The notes below the pieces were generated by a model. That model did no database searches. It was not told the DNA's origin and saw only the letters and a list, made by a program, of their open reading frames with translations. From assembly GCA_030544235.1 (NCBI GenBank), contig CM060477.1:25813538-25877537 (forward strand): 64,000 bases of DNA. The letters run 5' to 3'. Source of the DNA: Lepturacanthus savala. Lineage: Eukaryota; Chordata; Actinopteri; Scombriformes; Trichiuridae. A program made the position numbers and the translations under genes. Shown here one piece after another: positions 32,021 to 47,091 of this stretch. Position 1 is the first letter of the stretch. Each line of letters begins with the position of its first letter.

Positions 32021-34270
32021 GTGGTTTTGAAGACAAGTTCAACTTTAAAATCATCACTGCACCATGTGATTACCATTATCCATAAACACAGAGGATAATG
32101 GAAGTCAACATGGATCCCCAATCCCAAAAGTTCATCAGGAACAACCAGAGAACCAGGAGATTGGACAAACTTCAAGAAGCTTGAAGATTCATAGGAGTTA
32201 AACGTGACACAAATCGAGTCAGGATAAGAGGCAACAACTTGGAACAACAGAACCAAGTTCCAAGTTGCAAATGAGGAGTTAAAGGTGGCACAGGAATATG
32301 GATACATTTGTGGGTGAGCTCCAGACAGAGACACACAAGTAGTTGTGTGTCTCTGTCTGGAGCTCACACACATATTTATCCATACAGAACTACGAATTTC
32401 TCAACCTCTAAGTTACAGATGAGGTTGAATTCATGGGCGAGCTCCAGACAAAGAAAGGGAAAGTATTGAACTACAGGTTTCAGAAAATAGAAGCTGCACC
32501 TGAGGAGTTAAACATGGCTCATACATTGAGCCAGGATCAATTCCTGGGGCTGAGCAGCAACAACTTGGAGCTGAGCTCCAAGAAAATCTGGACATCAAGC
32601 GCTTCACATTTCACAAGGAGTTAAAGACATATTGAGCCGGGATAAGTTCGTGGCTGACCTCCAGATGAAGGACACAACGTAGAGAAGTACGGATTTCAGG
32701 TCCTCCAAGTTAACATGAGGACCAATTCACAGCTGACCTCCAGAATTAAAGGAACACAGATGCCTTCCAGAAGAAAGGAGTTCAGAAGCTTCAACTTTCA
32801 CATGAAGAGTGAAAGATTGCTCATTACTGAGCCAGGATGAATTCATGGCTGACCTCCTTAAAAAGAGGAACATGCCTTCCAGAACAAAGACTTTCAGAAA
32901 CTTCAACTTTCACATGGAGAGTGAAAGATTGCTCATTACTGAGCCAGGATGAATTCATGGCTGACCTCCTTAAAAAGAGGAATATGCCTTCTAGAACAAA
33001 GAAATCTAGAAACTTGAACTTTTACATGAAGAGTTGAAGGTTGCTTAAATTGAGCCACTGTGATTTGACTGTTGACCTCCCTAAAAAGAGGAACATGCTT
33101 TACGAATTCAGAAGCTTTAACTTTCAGTTAAAGATTGCTCAAATTAAGCCAAGATGAATTCATGGCTGACCTCCATAAAAAGAGGAATACGCCTTCTAGA
33201 ACAAAGAAATCTAGAAACTTTAACTTTCAATTTAAGAGTTAGAGATTGCTTAAATTGAGCCACTGTGATTTGACTGTTGACCTCCCTAAAAAGAGGAACA
33301 TGCTTTACGAATTTCAGAAGCTTTAACTTTCACATAGAGTTAAAGATTGCTCAAATTAAGCCAAGATGAATTCATGGCTGACCTCCTTAAAAAGAGGAAC
33401 ATGCCTTCTAGAACAAAGAAATCTAGAAACTTTAACTTTTACATGAAGAGTTGAAGATTGCTTAAATTGAGCCACTGTGATTTGACTGTTGACCTCCCTA
33501 AAAAGAGGAACATGCTTTACGAATTTCAGAAGCTTTAACTTTGAGTTAAGGATTGCTCAAATTAAGCCAAGATGAATTCATGGCTGACCTCCTTAAAATG
33601 AGGAATATGCCTTCTAGAACAAAGAAATCTAGAAACTTTAACTTTTACATGAAGAGTTGAAGGTTGCTTAAATTGAGCCACTGTGATTTGACTGTTGACC
33701 TCCCTAAAAAGAGGAACATGCTTTACGAATTTCAGAAGCTTTAACTTTCACATAGAGTTAAAGATTGCTCAAATTAAGCCAAGATGAATTCATGGCTGAC
33801 CTCCATAAAACGAGGAATATGCCTTCTAGAACAAAGAAATCTAGAAACTTTAACTTTTACATGAAGAGTTGAAGGTTGCTTAAATTGAGCCACTGTGATT
33901 TGACTGTTGACCTCCCTAAAAAGAGGAACATGCTTTACGAATTTTAGAAGCTTTAACTTTCAGTTAAAGATTGCTCAAATTAAGCCAAGATGAATTCACA
34001 ACCAGAAACAGAAACATCAAAGGACAAGGAATTTCAGAAGCTTCACTTTTCATATGAAGAGTTAAAGACTGCTCAGAAATTGAGCCAGGATGAATTGAGG
34101 AGCACTTAATGAACAAACTCCAATAAGAGAAGGACAAGAACATCCTAATGGACCAAGAACTCCAGCTGCAAGACACATTAATAAAGGAAGGCGCTATCTG
34201 GAGAGAAGAAGAAGAGCTGGAAACACAGCGAGATGCAGACCCTGAACATCTGGAAGCTCCCGAAGTGTGA
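32020..34270 (+). pseudogene. Unit 2 decayed coiled-coil repeat gene
   Basis: 28-codon frame at 32,098-32,184. Frame with FQKIEAAPEELNMAHTLSQD at 32,433-32,624. A 66-codon frame at 32,837-33,037 has two successive LSQDEFMADLLKKRNMPSR repeats still in register, the best preserved evidence of the ancestral coding repeat. Terminal frame ends at 34,270. Stops occur between all segments. Confidence 0.55.
32314..32367 (+). ncRNA. Unit 2 perfect hairpin
   Basis: Identical to the unit 1 hairpin (25-bp stem, GTAG loop). Confidence 0.45.
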
Positions 34271-34980
34271 GGAATAACATCCAGAATGCAAGATCTGAAA
34301 CCGGAAGCAACGAATTGTCTGGGGTTGAAGATGGTAACAAAGAAGAAAGCCCAAACTATGAACCCCTAACTCCTAACCACTCACCCCTAACCCACTTTTA
34401 ACCCTATAGATTGCTGAATCCTTCTGGTTACTCTATGGGCCCTGCCATATGACCACCATACATCATAGAATGATGTAAGAGGAATAGACTGCCTACATAC
34501 ATCATAGAATGATGTATGGTGGTCAATGGCAAGGAACATCTTCATCTTTAAATCCTGCTTGTATGTAAATTCACAAATCAAGAAAGTAGCACTTTGTCAC
34601 AGAGGTATATATGACTTTGAAAAATACGGAATGAGAAAAACTAAAGACTAGAGAGTTGCATAATTGACGTTGGAACTTCTCTCTCCCCGTGCTGATGTCA
34701 GGTATTAGACTTTCCGGTCGCTTTCTCATACTTTCAAAGTCAACGGTTTTACCACAAAGTGCGACTTTCATGGCACATCATATGTGCAATTAATTGGACA
34801 AATCAAACAGGATTTAAACATAAGTTATTCTTTGCCATTTAACACCATAGAGATTTTTTTAAACAGGGTCCCATGTGGTATCTGGAAGTACTTAGGCAGT
34901 CTATTCCTCTGACTCCTGACCACAACCCTTAACCTCATCATGATTTACATGATGAGGTTATGGGTTATATATATATATAG

Positions 34981-35086
<106 letters not shown>

Positions 35087-35524
35087 CTTAAAACTTCTCC
35101 CTGTGCTGTGACCTTGACGTGGTGGAGAAGCTTAAGTGCTTCTAGGATTCTGAGAGCTGTGCTGGTCAGGTTTAACTTTACCAGACTTGTCTCAGATTAG
35201 GAGCATGACTAAAGCCAGCACATCCCACAGTAAAAAAAAAAAAAGAATATATACGTAGATTAAATTAGTCACCGAAAATATCTATCACAGAAAATATAAC
35301 GCGATAATTTATTAATATCAGTCCATCAGTATCGGTCCATAATAGAACAATATTCAATATTCAATAAATATTCAAATCTACATGGTGTACATCCACATGC
35401 TTTGCAAATCATCTTGCTACTAATAATGATTTAGACATTTTTATAATGTTCTGTGTTTCAGGGATTCTCCCACTTGCTCTGCAAGATTAACAAGCAAGGG
35501 TCTGATCTGATTGTTCATGTTATA

Positions 35525-35583
<59 letters not shown>

Positions 35584-37172
35584 TTCATGCAACTTTAAGT
35601 TAAGTCTATGAAATTTTAGCATTTTCAAAGCATCGTTCTTCATAGTAATAATAACAATACTAAACTTTACTTCTATAGTACCTTTCATACAGAAATTAAG
35701 ATTGAAGTGCTTTACAACAGACATGAAAACATTAAAAGCATTAAAAACAATAAAAGTATGTTGAGAAAAAAGACAATTAAAAGAAACCTATGGGAAAGAT
35801 TATGCAAAATAGGTAAAACAACATTTGACAAATTGTGATAAGAAATAATGTCACAGATGCTGGATAGGAATCTATTTTTATATTTTTAAAAAAGGAAATT
35901 ACTAAATCATGCCTAATATCTTTGATTAATACACTAAAATTCATATTTTCTTTTGTTAATTCAGATAAATTATGTACAACCAGTAATGCAAATCTCAAAA
36001 GGAACATATTTACATGAATAAAGTTAATGATCTGTTGTTTTAATATATATGTTTAATTAATTTTTATAAAAATATAGAAAAACTTGAAAAAAATAAATAA
36101 AAATTAATATATAAAATAAAAAAAGAAATAATGAATTATATTCCTCTATAACTTTACAAAACTTTCTATCCTGGGCCTTTTTTAACTTGTCTGACGCACA
36201 AAAATGTCTCTGTAGCGGCCCCTGGAAATTTTCAATACCGCCTCCACATTGGGCTTAGTTTCCCAATCGTCACGAAATTCGGCACATGCCTTAAACATGC
36301 CAAGACACACAAAAAAGCCTTGTAACAACATGGTGAAATCCCAACAGGAAGTCGCCAAAAGGCACTTTTGGCCATTTCCACACCTCGCTTCAGATCATAT
36401 ATATATAGTGTATATACATATATGTATACATATACATACACATACACACACATACAAACACATACATTAATGCATTACTCATTTTAATAACAAATGAATT
36501 ATTTCTCATCAGTTGACCTTTGACATTAGAGGGTGCATTTCGGATTCTCAACTGATAACAAAATATAATAATTATTCTAACGTTATTTGTAAGACTTACA
36601 AATAAAGTGCTTTGCAGGAAAAAAAATAATATTGTATTAGCACCTAATATTGTTGCTGATTTGTTGATTATTGTGAATTGTTATTTATTTTGGCTGTTTG
36701 TTTTACAAACTGAAGGAGCTGAAGAGATTATATTTCACTGTGATCACATATGATAGATGAAGGTTTATTGATAGAGTGACAAAAAATCAATACCTAACAA
36801 TCAGTATTAAAAAAGTGAAATGATCCCATTATTAAAACTTTCTATAAAAATCTGTCTCATCAAGAGGGATATAATGGGGAAATGACTCTTGTCTCTAATC
36901 ATCAATAAAAACATTGACCCGTTGATCAATGAATATGATTAATTGGATTAATATGGGTTTATAACCTGTTTTGCATGTTAATAAGTCAGTCAACAATATG
37001 AGATTCAAAAGTAAACAGCTACAGTTACCATGACTACATTAGGAGATTAGTATTTTGCCTGTGACATCACACGTCTATGACATCATCGAGGCCCAATGTG
37101 ATAACATGAGTGATGTCACAGAAAAGATCAAAGCAGTCTTTGATGTTTCAAATTCCCCCCTGCATCAGAGTC

Positions 37173-37203
37173 TATATAAGGACCCCACGGACACACACAG
37201 TCA
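37173..37203 (+). promoter_or_regulatory. Unit 3 TATA box and Inr
   Basis: TATATAAGG at 37,173-37,181 and TCAGT at +30, with the CRE-like inverted repeat upstream. Confidence 0.6.
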
Positions 37204-39459
37204 GTGGTTTTGAAGACAAGTTCAACTTTAAAATCATCACTGCACCATGTGATTACCATTATCCATAAACACAGAGGATAATGGAAGTCAACATGGATCC
37301 CCAATCCCAAAAGTTCATCAGGAACAACCAGAGAACCAGGAGATTGGACAAACTTCAAGAAGCTTGAAGATTCATAGGAGTTAAACGTGACACAAATCGA
37401 GTCAGGATAAGAGGCAACAACTTGGAACAACAGAACCAAGTTCCAAGTTGCAAATGAGGAGTTAAAGGTGGCACAGGAATATGGATACATTTGTGGGTGA
37501 GCTCCAGACAGAGACACACGAGTAGTTGTGTGTCTCTGTCTGGAGCTCACACACATATTTATCCATACAGAACTATGAATTTCTCAACCTCTAAGTTACA
37601 GATGAGGTTGAATTCATGGGCGAGCTCCAGACAAAGAAAGGGAAAGTATTGAACTACAGGTTTCAGAAAATAGAAGCTGCACCTGAGGAGTTAAACATGG
37701 CTCATACATTGAGCCAGGATCAATTCCTGGGACTGAGCAGCAACGACTTGGAGCTGAGCTCCAAGAAAATCTGGACATCAGGCGCTTCACATTTCACAAG
37801 GAGTTAAAGACATATATTGAGCCGGGATAAGTTCGTGGCTGACCTCCAGATGAAGGACACAACGTAGAGAAGTACGGATTTCAGGTCCTCCAAGTTAACA
37901 TGAGGACCAATTCACAGCTGACCTCCAGAATTAAAGGAACACAGATGCCTTCGAGAAGAAAGGAGTTCAGAAGCTTCAACTTTCACATGAAGAGTGAAAG
38001 ATTGCTCATGAATTGAGCCAGGATGAATTCATGGCTGACCTCCTTAAAAAGAGGAACATGCCTTCCAGAACAAAGACTTTCAGAAACTTCAACTTTCACA
38101 TGGAGAGTGAAAGATTGCTCATTACTGAGCCAGGATGAATTCATGGCTGACCTCCTTAAAAAGAGGAATATGCCTTCTAGAACAAAGAAATCTAGAAACT
38201 TTAACCTTTACATGAAGAGTTGAAGGTTGCTTAAATTGAGCCACTGTGATTTGACTGTTGACCTCCCTAAAAAGAGGAACATGCTTTACGAATTTCAGAA
38301 GCTTTAACTTTCACATGAAGAGTGAAAGATTGCTCATTACTGAGGCTGGATGAATTCATGGCTGACCTCCTTAAAAAGAGCAACATGCCTTCTAGAACAA
38401 AGAAATCTAGAAACTTTAACTTTTACATGAAGAGTTGAAGATTGCTTAAATTGAGCCACTGTGATTTGACTGTTGACCTCCCTAAAAAGAGGAACATGCT
38501 TTATGAATTTCAGAAGCTTTAACTTTCACATAGAGTTAAAGATTGCTCAAATTAAGCCAAGATGAATTCATGGCTGACCTCCTTAAAAAGAGGAATATAC
38601 CTTCTAGAACAAAGAAATCTAGAAACTTTTACATGAAGAGTTGAAGGTTGCTTAAATTGAGCCACTGTGATTTGACTGTTGACCTCCCTAAAAAGAGGAA
38701 CATGCTTTACGAATTTCAGCTTTAACTTTTTCATATAGAGTTAAAGATTGCTCAAATTAAGCCAAGATGAATTCATGGCTGACCTCCTTAAAAAGAGGAA
38801 TATGCCTTCTAGAACAAAGAAATCTAGAAACTTTTACATGAAGAGTTGAAGGTTGCTTAAATTGAGGCACTGTGATTTGACTGTTGACCTCCCTAAAAAG
38901 AGGAACATGCTTTATGAATTTCAGAAGCTTTAACTTTCACATAGAGTTAAAGATTGCTCAAATTAAGCCAGAATGAATTCATGGCTGACCTCCTTAAAAA
39001 GAGGAATATGCCTTCTAGAACAAAGAAATCTAGAAACTTTAACTTTTACATGAAGAGTTGAAGGTTGCTTAAATTGAGCCACTGTGATTTGACTGTTGAC
39101 CTCCCTAAAAAGAGGAACATGCTTTACGAATTTTAGAAGCTTTAACTTTCAGTTAAAGATTGCTCAAATTAAGCCAAGATGAATTCACAACCAAAAACAG
39201 AAACATCAAAGGACAAGGAATTTCAGAAGCTTCACTTTTCATATGAAGAGTTAAAGACTGCTCATAAATTGAGCCAGGATGAATTGAGGAGCTCTTAATG
39301 AACAAGCTCCAATAAGAGAAGGACAAGAACATCCTAATGGACCAAGAACTCCAGCTGCAAGACACATTAATAAAGGAAAGCGCTATCTGGAGAGAAGAAG
39401 AAGAGCTGGAAACACAGCGAGATGCAGACCCTGAACATCTGGAAGCTCCCGAAGTGTGA
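37203..39459 (+). pseudogene. Unit 3 decayed coiled-coil repeat gene
   Basis: 28-codon frame at 37,281-37,367, helical frame at 37,616-37,807, in-register double repeat at 38,023-38,223, and terminal remnant ending at 39,459. Same break pattern as unit 2. Confidence 0.55.
37497..37550 (+). ncRNA. Unit 3 hairpin with one G:U pair
   Basis: One A-to-G change at about 37,520 turns an A:U pair into G:U in the RNA, so the stem is preserved. Confidence 0.45.
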
Positions 39460-40151
39460 GGAATAACGTCCAGAATGCAAGATCTGAAACCGGAAGCAAC
39501 GAATTGTCTGGGGTTGAAGATGGTAACAAAGAAGAAAGCCCAAACTATGAACCCCTAACTCCTAACCACTCACCCCTAACCCACTTTTAACCCTATAGAT
39601 TGCTGAATCCTTCTGGTTACTCTATGGGCCCTGTCATATGACCACCATACATCATAGAATGATGTAAGAGGAATAGACTGCCTACATACATCATAGAATG
39701 ATGTATGGTGGTCAATGGCAAGGAACATCTTCATCTTTAAATCCTGCTTGTATGTAAATTCACAAATCAAGAAAGTAGCACTTTGTCACAGAGGTATATA
39801 TGACTTTGAAAAATACGGAATGAGAAAAACTAAAGACTAGAGAGTTGCATAAGTGACGTTGGAACTTCTCTCTCCCCGTGCTGATGTCAGGTATTAGACT
39901 TTCCGGTCGCTTTCTCATACTTTCAAAGTCAACGGTTTTACCACAAAATGCGACTTTCGTGGCACATCTTATGTGCAATTAATTGGACAAATCAAACAGG
40001 ATTTAAACATAAGTTATTCTTTGCCATTTAACACCATAGAGATTTTTTTAAACAGGGTCCCATGTGGTATCTGGAAGTACTTAGGCAGTCTATTCCTCTG
40101 ACTCCTGACCACAACCCTTAACCTCATCATGATTTACATGATGAGGTTATG

Positions 40152-40244
<93 letters not shown>

Positions 40245-42297
40245 CTTAAAACTTCTCCCTGTGCTGTGACCTTGCCGTGGTGGAGAAGCTTAAGTGCTTC
40301 TAGGATTCTGAGAGCTGTGCTGGTCAGGTTTAACCTTACCAGACTTGTCTCAGATTAGGAGCATGACTAAAGCCAGCACATCCCACAGTAAAAAAAAAAA
40401 AAAAAAGAATATATACGTAGATTAAATTAGTCACCGAAAATATCTATCACAGAAAATATAACGCGATAATTTATTAATATCAGTCCATCAGTATCGGTCC
40501 ATAATAGAACAATATTCAATATTCAATAAATATTCAAATCTACATGGTGTACATCCACATGCTCTGCAAATCATCTTGCTACTAATAATGATTTAGACAT
40601 TTTTATAATGTTCTGTGTTTCAGGGATTCTGCCACTTGCTCTGCAAGATTAACAAGCAAGGGTCTGATCTGATTCATGTTATACCTATATATATATATAT
40701 ATACATTTCATGCAACTTTAAGTTACGTCTATGAAATTTTAGCGTTTTCAAAGCATCGTTCTTCATAATAATAATAACAATACTAAACTTTACTTCTATA
40801 GTACCTTTCATACAGAAATTAAGATTGAAGTGCTTTACAACAGACATGAAAACATTAAAAGCATTAAAAACAATAAAAGTATGTTGAGAAAAAAAGACAA
40901 TTAAAAGAAACCTATGGGAAAGATTATGCAAAATAGGTAAAACAACATTTGACAAATTGTGATAAGAAATAATGTCACAGCTGCTGGATAGGAATCTATT
41001 TTTATATTTTTTAAAAAAGGAAATTACTAAATCATGCCTAATATCTTTGATTAATACACTAAAATTCATATTTTCTTTTGTTAATTCAGATAAATTATGT
41101 ACAACCAGTAATGCAAATCTCAAAAGGAACATATTTACATGAATAAAGTTAATGATCTGTTGTTTTAATATATATGTTTAATAAATTTTTATAAAAATAT
41201 AGAAAAACTTGAAAAAAATAAATAAAAATGAATATATAAAATAAAAAAAGAAATAATGAATTATATTCCTCTATAACTTTACAAAACTTTCTATCCTGGG
41301 CCTTTTTAACTTGTCTGACGCACAGAAATGTCTCTGTAGCGGCCCCTGGAAATTTTCAATACCGCCTCCACATTGGGCTTAGTTTCCCAATCGTCACGAA
41401 ATTCGGCACACGCCTTAAACATGCCAAGACACACAAAAAAGCCTTGTAACAACATGGTGAAATCCCAACAGGAAGTCGCCAAAAGGCACTTTTGGCCATT
41501 TCCACACCTCGCTTCAGATCATATATATATAGTGTATATACATATATGTATACATATACATACACATACACACACATACAAACACATACATTAATGCATT
41601 CCTCATTTTAATAACAAATGAATTATTTCTCATCAGTTGACCTTTGACATTAGAGGGTGCATTTCGGATTCTCAACTGATAACAAAATATAATAATTATT
41701 CTAACGTTATTTGTAACACTTACAAATAAAGTGCTTTGCAGAAAAAAAAAATAATATTGTATTAGCACCTAATATTGTTGCTGATTTGTTGATTATTGTG
41801 AATTGTTATTTATTTTGGCTGTTTGTTTTACAAACTGAAGGAGCTGAAGAGATTATATTTCACTGTGATCACATATGATAGATGAAGGTTTATTGATAGA
41901 GTGACAAAAAATCAATACCTAACAATCAGTATTAAAAAAGTGAAATGATACCATTATTAAAACTTTCTATAAAAATCTGTCTCATCAAGAGGGATATAAT
42001 GGGGAAATGACTCTTGTCTCTAATCATCAATAAAAACATTGACCCGTTGATCAATGAATATGATTAATTGGATTAATATGGGTTTATAACCTGTTTTGCA
42101 TGTTAATAAGTCAATCAACAATATGAGATTCAAAAGTAAACAGCTACAGTTACCATGACTACATTAGGAGATCAGTATTTTGCCTGTGACATCACACGTC
42201 TATGACATCATCGAGGCCCAATGTGATAACATGAGTGATGTCACAGAAAAGATCAAAGCAGTCTTTGATGTTTCAAATTCCCCCCTGCATCAGAGTC

Positions 42298-42328
42298 TAT
42301 ATAAGGACCCCACGGACACACACAGTCA
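42298..42328 (+). promoter_or_regulatory. Unit 4 TATA box and Inr
   Basis: TATATAAGG at 42,298-42,306 and TCAGT at +30. The sequence just after reads CAGTGGTTATG, as in unit 6 only. Confidence 0.6.
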
Positions 42329-44261
42329 GTGGTTATGAAGACAAGTTCAACTTTAAAATCATCACTGCACCATGTGATTACCATTATCCATAAACACAGA
42401 GGATAATGGAAGTCAACATGGATCCCCAATCCCAAAAGTTCATCAGGAACAACCAGAGAACCTGGAGATTGAACAAACTTCAAGAAGCTTGAAGATTCAT
42501 AGGAGTTAAACGTGACACAAATCGAGTCAGGATAAGAGGCAACAACTTGGAACAACAGAACCAAGTTCCAAGTTGCAAATGAGGAGTTAAAGGTGGCACA
42601 GGAATACGGATACATTTGTGGGTGAGCTCCAGACAGAGACACACAAGTAGTTGTGTGTCTCTGTCTGGAGCTCACACACATATTTATCCATACAGAACTA
42701 CGAATTTCTCAACCTCTAAGTTACAGATGAGGTTGAATTCATGGGCGAGCTCCAGACAAAGAAAGGGAAAGTATTGAACTACAGGTTTCAGAAAATAGAA
42801 GCTGCACCTGAGGAGTTAAACATGGCTCATACATTGAGCCAGGATCAATTCCTGGGGCTGAGCAGCAACGACTTGGAGCTGAGCTCCAAGAAAATCTGGA
42901 CATCAGGCGCTTCACATTTCACAAGGAGTTAAAGACATATTGAGCCGGGATAAGTTCGTGGCTGACCTCCAGATGAAGGACACAACGTAGAGAAGTACGG
43001 ATTTCAGGTCCTCCAAGTTAACATGAGGACCAATTCACAGCTGACCTCCAGAATTAAAGGAACACAGATGCCTTCCAGAAGAAAGGAGTTCAGAAGCTTC
43101 AACTTTCACATGAAGAGTGAAAGATTGCTCATTACTGAGCCAGGATGAATTCATGGCTGACCTCCTTAAAAAGAGGAATATGCCTTCTAGAACAAAGAAA
43201 TCTAGAAACTTTAACTTTCAATTTAAGAGTTAGAGATTGCTTAAATTGAGCCACTGTGATTTGACTGTTGACCTCCCTAAAAAGAGGAACATGCTTTACG
43301 AATTTCAGAAGCTTTAACTCTCACATAGAGTTAAAGATTGCTCAAATTAAGCCAAGATGAATTCATGGCTGACCTCCTTAAAAAGAGGAACATGCCTTCT
43401 AGAACAAAGAAATCTAGAAACTTTAACTTTTACATGAAGAGTTGAAGGTTGCTTAAATTGAGCCACTGTAATTTGACTGTTGACCTCCCTAAAAAGAGGA
43501 ACATGCTTTACGAATTTCAGAAGCTTTAACTTTGAGTTAAAGATTGCTCAAATTAAGCCAAGATGAATTCATGGCTGACCTCCTTAAAATGAGGAATATG
43601 CCTTCTAGAACAAAGAAATCTAGAAACTTTAACTTTTACATGAAGAGTTGAAGGTTGCTTAAATTGAGGCACTGTGATTTGACTGTTGACCTCCCTAAAA
43701 AGAGGAACATGCTTTACGAATTTCAGAAGCTTTAACTTTCACATAGAGTTAAAGATTGCTCAAATTAAGCCAAGATGAATTCATGGCTGACCTCCATAAA
43801 AAGAGGAATATGCCTTCTAGAAGAAAGAAATCTAGAAACTTTAACTTTTACATGAAGAGTTGAAGGTTGCTTAAATTGAGCCACTGTGATTTGACTGTTG
43901 ACCTCCCTAAAAAGAGGAACATGCTTTACGAATTTTAGAAGCTTTAACTTTCGGTTAAAGATTGCTCAAATTAAGCCAAGATGAATTCACAACCAGAAAC
44001 AGAAACATCAAAGGACAAGGAATTTCAGAAGCTTCACTTTTCATATGAAGAGTTAAAGACTGCTCATAAATTGAGCCAGGATGAATTGAGGAGCACTTAA
44101 TGAACAAGCTCCAATAAGAGAAGGACAAGAACATCCTAATGGACCAAGAACTCCAGCTGCAAGACACATTAATAAAGGAAGGCGCTATCTGGAGAGAAGA
44201 AGAAGAGCTGGAAATACAGTGAGATGCAGACCCTGAACATCTGGAAGCTCCCGAAGTGTGA
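42328..44261 (+). pseudogene. Unit 4 decayed coiled-coil repeat gene
   Basis: 28-codon frame at 42,416-42,502 with two substitutions (Arg to Trp, Asp to Asn) and no break. Helical frame at 42,741-42,932. The terminal frame has an extra in-frame TGA (CAGTGA, shared with unit 6), so it is more damaged than in units 1-3 and 5. Confidence 0.55.
42622..42675 (+). ncRNA. Unit 4 perfect hairpin
   Basis: Identical stem and loop to unit 1. Confidence 0.45.
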
Positions 44262-44955
44262 GGAATAACGTCCAGAATGCAAGATCTGAAACCGGAAGCA
44301 ACAAATTGTCTGGGGTTGAAGATGGTAACAAAGAAGAAAGCCCAAACTATGAACCCCTAACTCCTAACCACTCACCCCTAACCCACTTTTAACCCTATAG
44401 ATTGCTGAATCCTTCTGGTTACTCTATGGGCCCTGCCATATGACAACCATACATCATAGAATGATGTAAGAGGAATAGACTGCCTACATACATCATAGAA
44501 TGATGTATGGTGGTCAATGGCAAGGAACATCTTCATCTTTAAATCCTGCTTATATGTAAATTCACAAATCAAGAAAGTAGCACTTTGTCACAGAGGTATA
44601 TATGACTTTGAAAAATACGGAATGAGAAAAACTAAAGACTAGAGAGTTGCATAATTGACGTTGGAACTTCTCTCTCCCCGTGCTGATGTCAGGTATTAGA
44701 CTTTCCGGTCGCTTTCTCATACTTTCAAAGTCAACGGTTTTACCACAAAGTGCGACTTTCATGGCACATCATATGTGCAATTAATTGGACAAATCAAACA
44801 GGATTTAAACATAAGTTATTCTTTGCCATTTAACACCATAGAGATTTTTTTAAACAGGGTCCCATGTGGTATCTGGAAGTACTTAGGCAGTCTATTCCTC
44901 TGACTCCTGACCACAACCCTTAACCTCATCATGATTTACATGATGAGGGTATGGG

Positions 44956-44991
<36 letters not shown>

Positions 44992-45433
44992 CTTAAAACT
45001 TCTCCCTGTGCTGTGACCTTGCCGTGGTGGAGAAGCTTAAGTGATTCTAGGATTCTGAGAGCTGTGCTGGTCAGGTTTAACTTTACCAGACTTGTCTCAG
45101 ATTAGGAGCATGACTAAAGCCAGCACATCCCACAGTAAAAAAAAAAAAAAAAAGAATATATACGTAGATTAAATTAGTCACCGAAAATATCTATTACAGA
45201 AAATATAACGCGATAATTTATTAATATCAGTCCATCAGTATCGGTCCATAATAGAACAATATTCAATATTCAATAAATATTCAAATCTACATGGTGTACA
45301 TCCACATGCTTTGCAAATCATCTTGCTACTAATAATGATTTAGACATTTTTATAATGTTCTGTGTTTCAGGGATTCTCCCACTTGCTCTGCAAGATTAAC
45401 AAGCAAGGGTCTGATCTGATTGTTCATGTTATA

Positions 45434-45470
<37 letters not shown>

Positions 45471-47060
45471 TTCATGCAACTTTAAGTTAAGTCTATGAAA
45501 TTTTAGCGTTTTCAAAGCATCGTTCTTCATAGTAATAATAACAATACTAAACTTTACTTCTATAGTGCCTTTCATACAGAAATTAAGATTGAAGTGCTTT
45601 ACAACAGACATGAAAACATTAAAAGCATTAAAAACAATAAAAGTATGTTGAGAAAAAAAGACAATTAAAAGAAACCTATTGGAAAGATTATGCAAAATAG
45701 GTAAAACAACATTTGACAAATTGTGATAAGAAATAATGTCACAGCTGCTGGATAGGAATCTATTTTTATATTTTTTAAAAAAGGAAATTACTAAATCATG
45801 CCTAATATCTTTGATTAATACACTAAAATTCATATTTTCTTTTGTTAATTCAGATAAATTATGTACAACCAGTAATGCAAATCTCAAAAGGAACATATTT
45901 ACATGAATAAAGTTAATGATCTGTTGTTTTAATATATATGTTTAATTAATTTTTATAAAAATATAGAAAAACTTGAAAAAAATAAATTAAAATGAATATA
46001 TAAAATAAAAAAAGAAATAATGAATTATATTCCTCTATAACTTTACAAAACTTTCTATCCTGGGCCTTTTTAACTTGTCTGACGCACAGAAATGTCTCTG
46101 TAGCGGCCCCTGGAAATTTTCAATACCGCCTCCACATTGGGCTTAGTTTCCCAATCGTCACGAAATTCGGCACACGCCTTAAACATGCCAAGACACACAA
46201 AAAAGCCTTGTAACAACATGGTGAAATCCCAACAGGAAGTCGCCAAAAGGCACTTTTGGCCATTTCCACACCTCGCTTCAGATCATATATATATAGTGTA
46301 TATACATATATGTATACATATACATACACATACACACACATACAAACACATACATTAATGCATTCCTCATTTTAATAACAAATGAATTATTTCTCATCAG
46401 TTGACCTTTGACATTAGAGGGTGCATTTCGGATTCTCAACTGATAACAAAATATAATAATTATTCTAACGTTATTTGTAACACTTACAAATAAAGTGCTT
46501 TGCAGAAAAAAAAATAATATTGTATTAGCACCTAATATTGTTGCTGATTTGTTGATTATTGTGAATTGTTATTTATTTTGGCTGTTTGTTTTACAAACTG
46601 AAGGAGCTGAAGAGATTATATTTCACTGTGATCACATATGATAGATGAAGGTTTATTGATAGAGTGACAAAAAATCAATACCTAACAATCAGTATTAAAA
46701 AAGTGAAATGATACCATTATTAAAACTTTCTATAAAAATCTGTCTCATCAAGAGGGATATAATGGGGAAATGACTCTTGTCTCTAATCATCAATAAAAAC
46801 ATTGACCCGTTGATCAATGAATATGATTAATTGGATTAATATGGGTTTATAACCTGTTTTGCATGTTAATAAGTCAGTCAACAATATGAGATTCAAAAGT
46901 AAACAGCTACAGTTACCATGACTACATTAGGAGATTAGTATTTTGCCTGTGACATCACACGTCTATGACATCATCGAGGCCCAATGTGATAACATGAGTG
47001 ATGTCACAGAAAAGATCAAAGCAGTCTTTGATGTTTCAAATTCCCCCCTGTATCAGAGTC

Positions 47061-47091
47061 TATATAAGGACCCCACGGACACACACAGTCA
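47061..47091 (+). promoter_or_regulatory. Unit 5 TATA box and Inr
   Basis: TATATAAGG at 47,061-47,069 and TCAGT at +30, CRE-like inverted repeat upstream. Confidence 0.6.

Larger units (their letters stand above)
36554..41677 (+). repeat. Array unit 3
   Basis: 5,124 bases. Shares with unit 5 the variant AAAGGAAAGCGC and a minisatellite dimer shortened at TCTAGAAACTTTTACATG. Minisatellite at 38,022-39,178. Confidence 0.9.
41678..46441 (+). repeat. Array unit 4
   Basis: 4,764 bases, the shortest complete unit. Minisatellite at 43,144-43,980 (837 bases), the same length and arrangement as in unit 6. With unit 6 it shares TTTCGGTTAAAG, CTAGAAGAAAGAAATC and GAAATACAGTGAG. Confidence 0.9.
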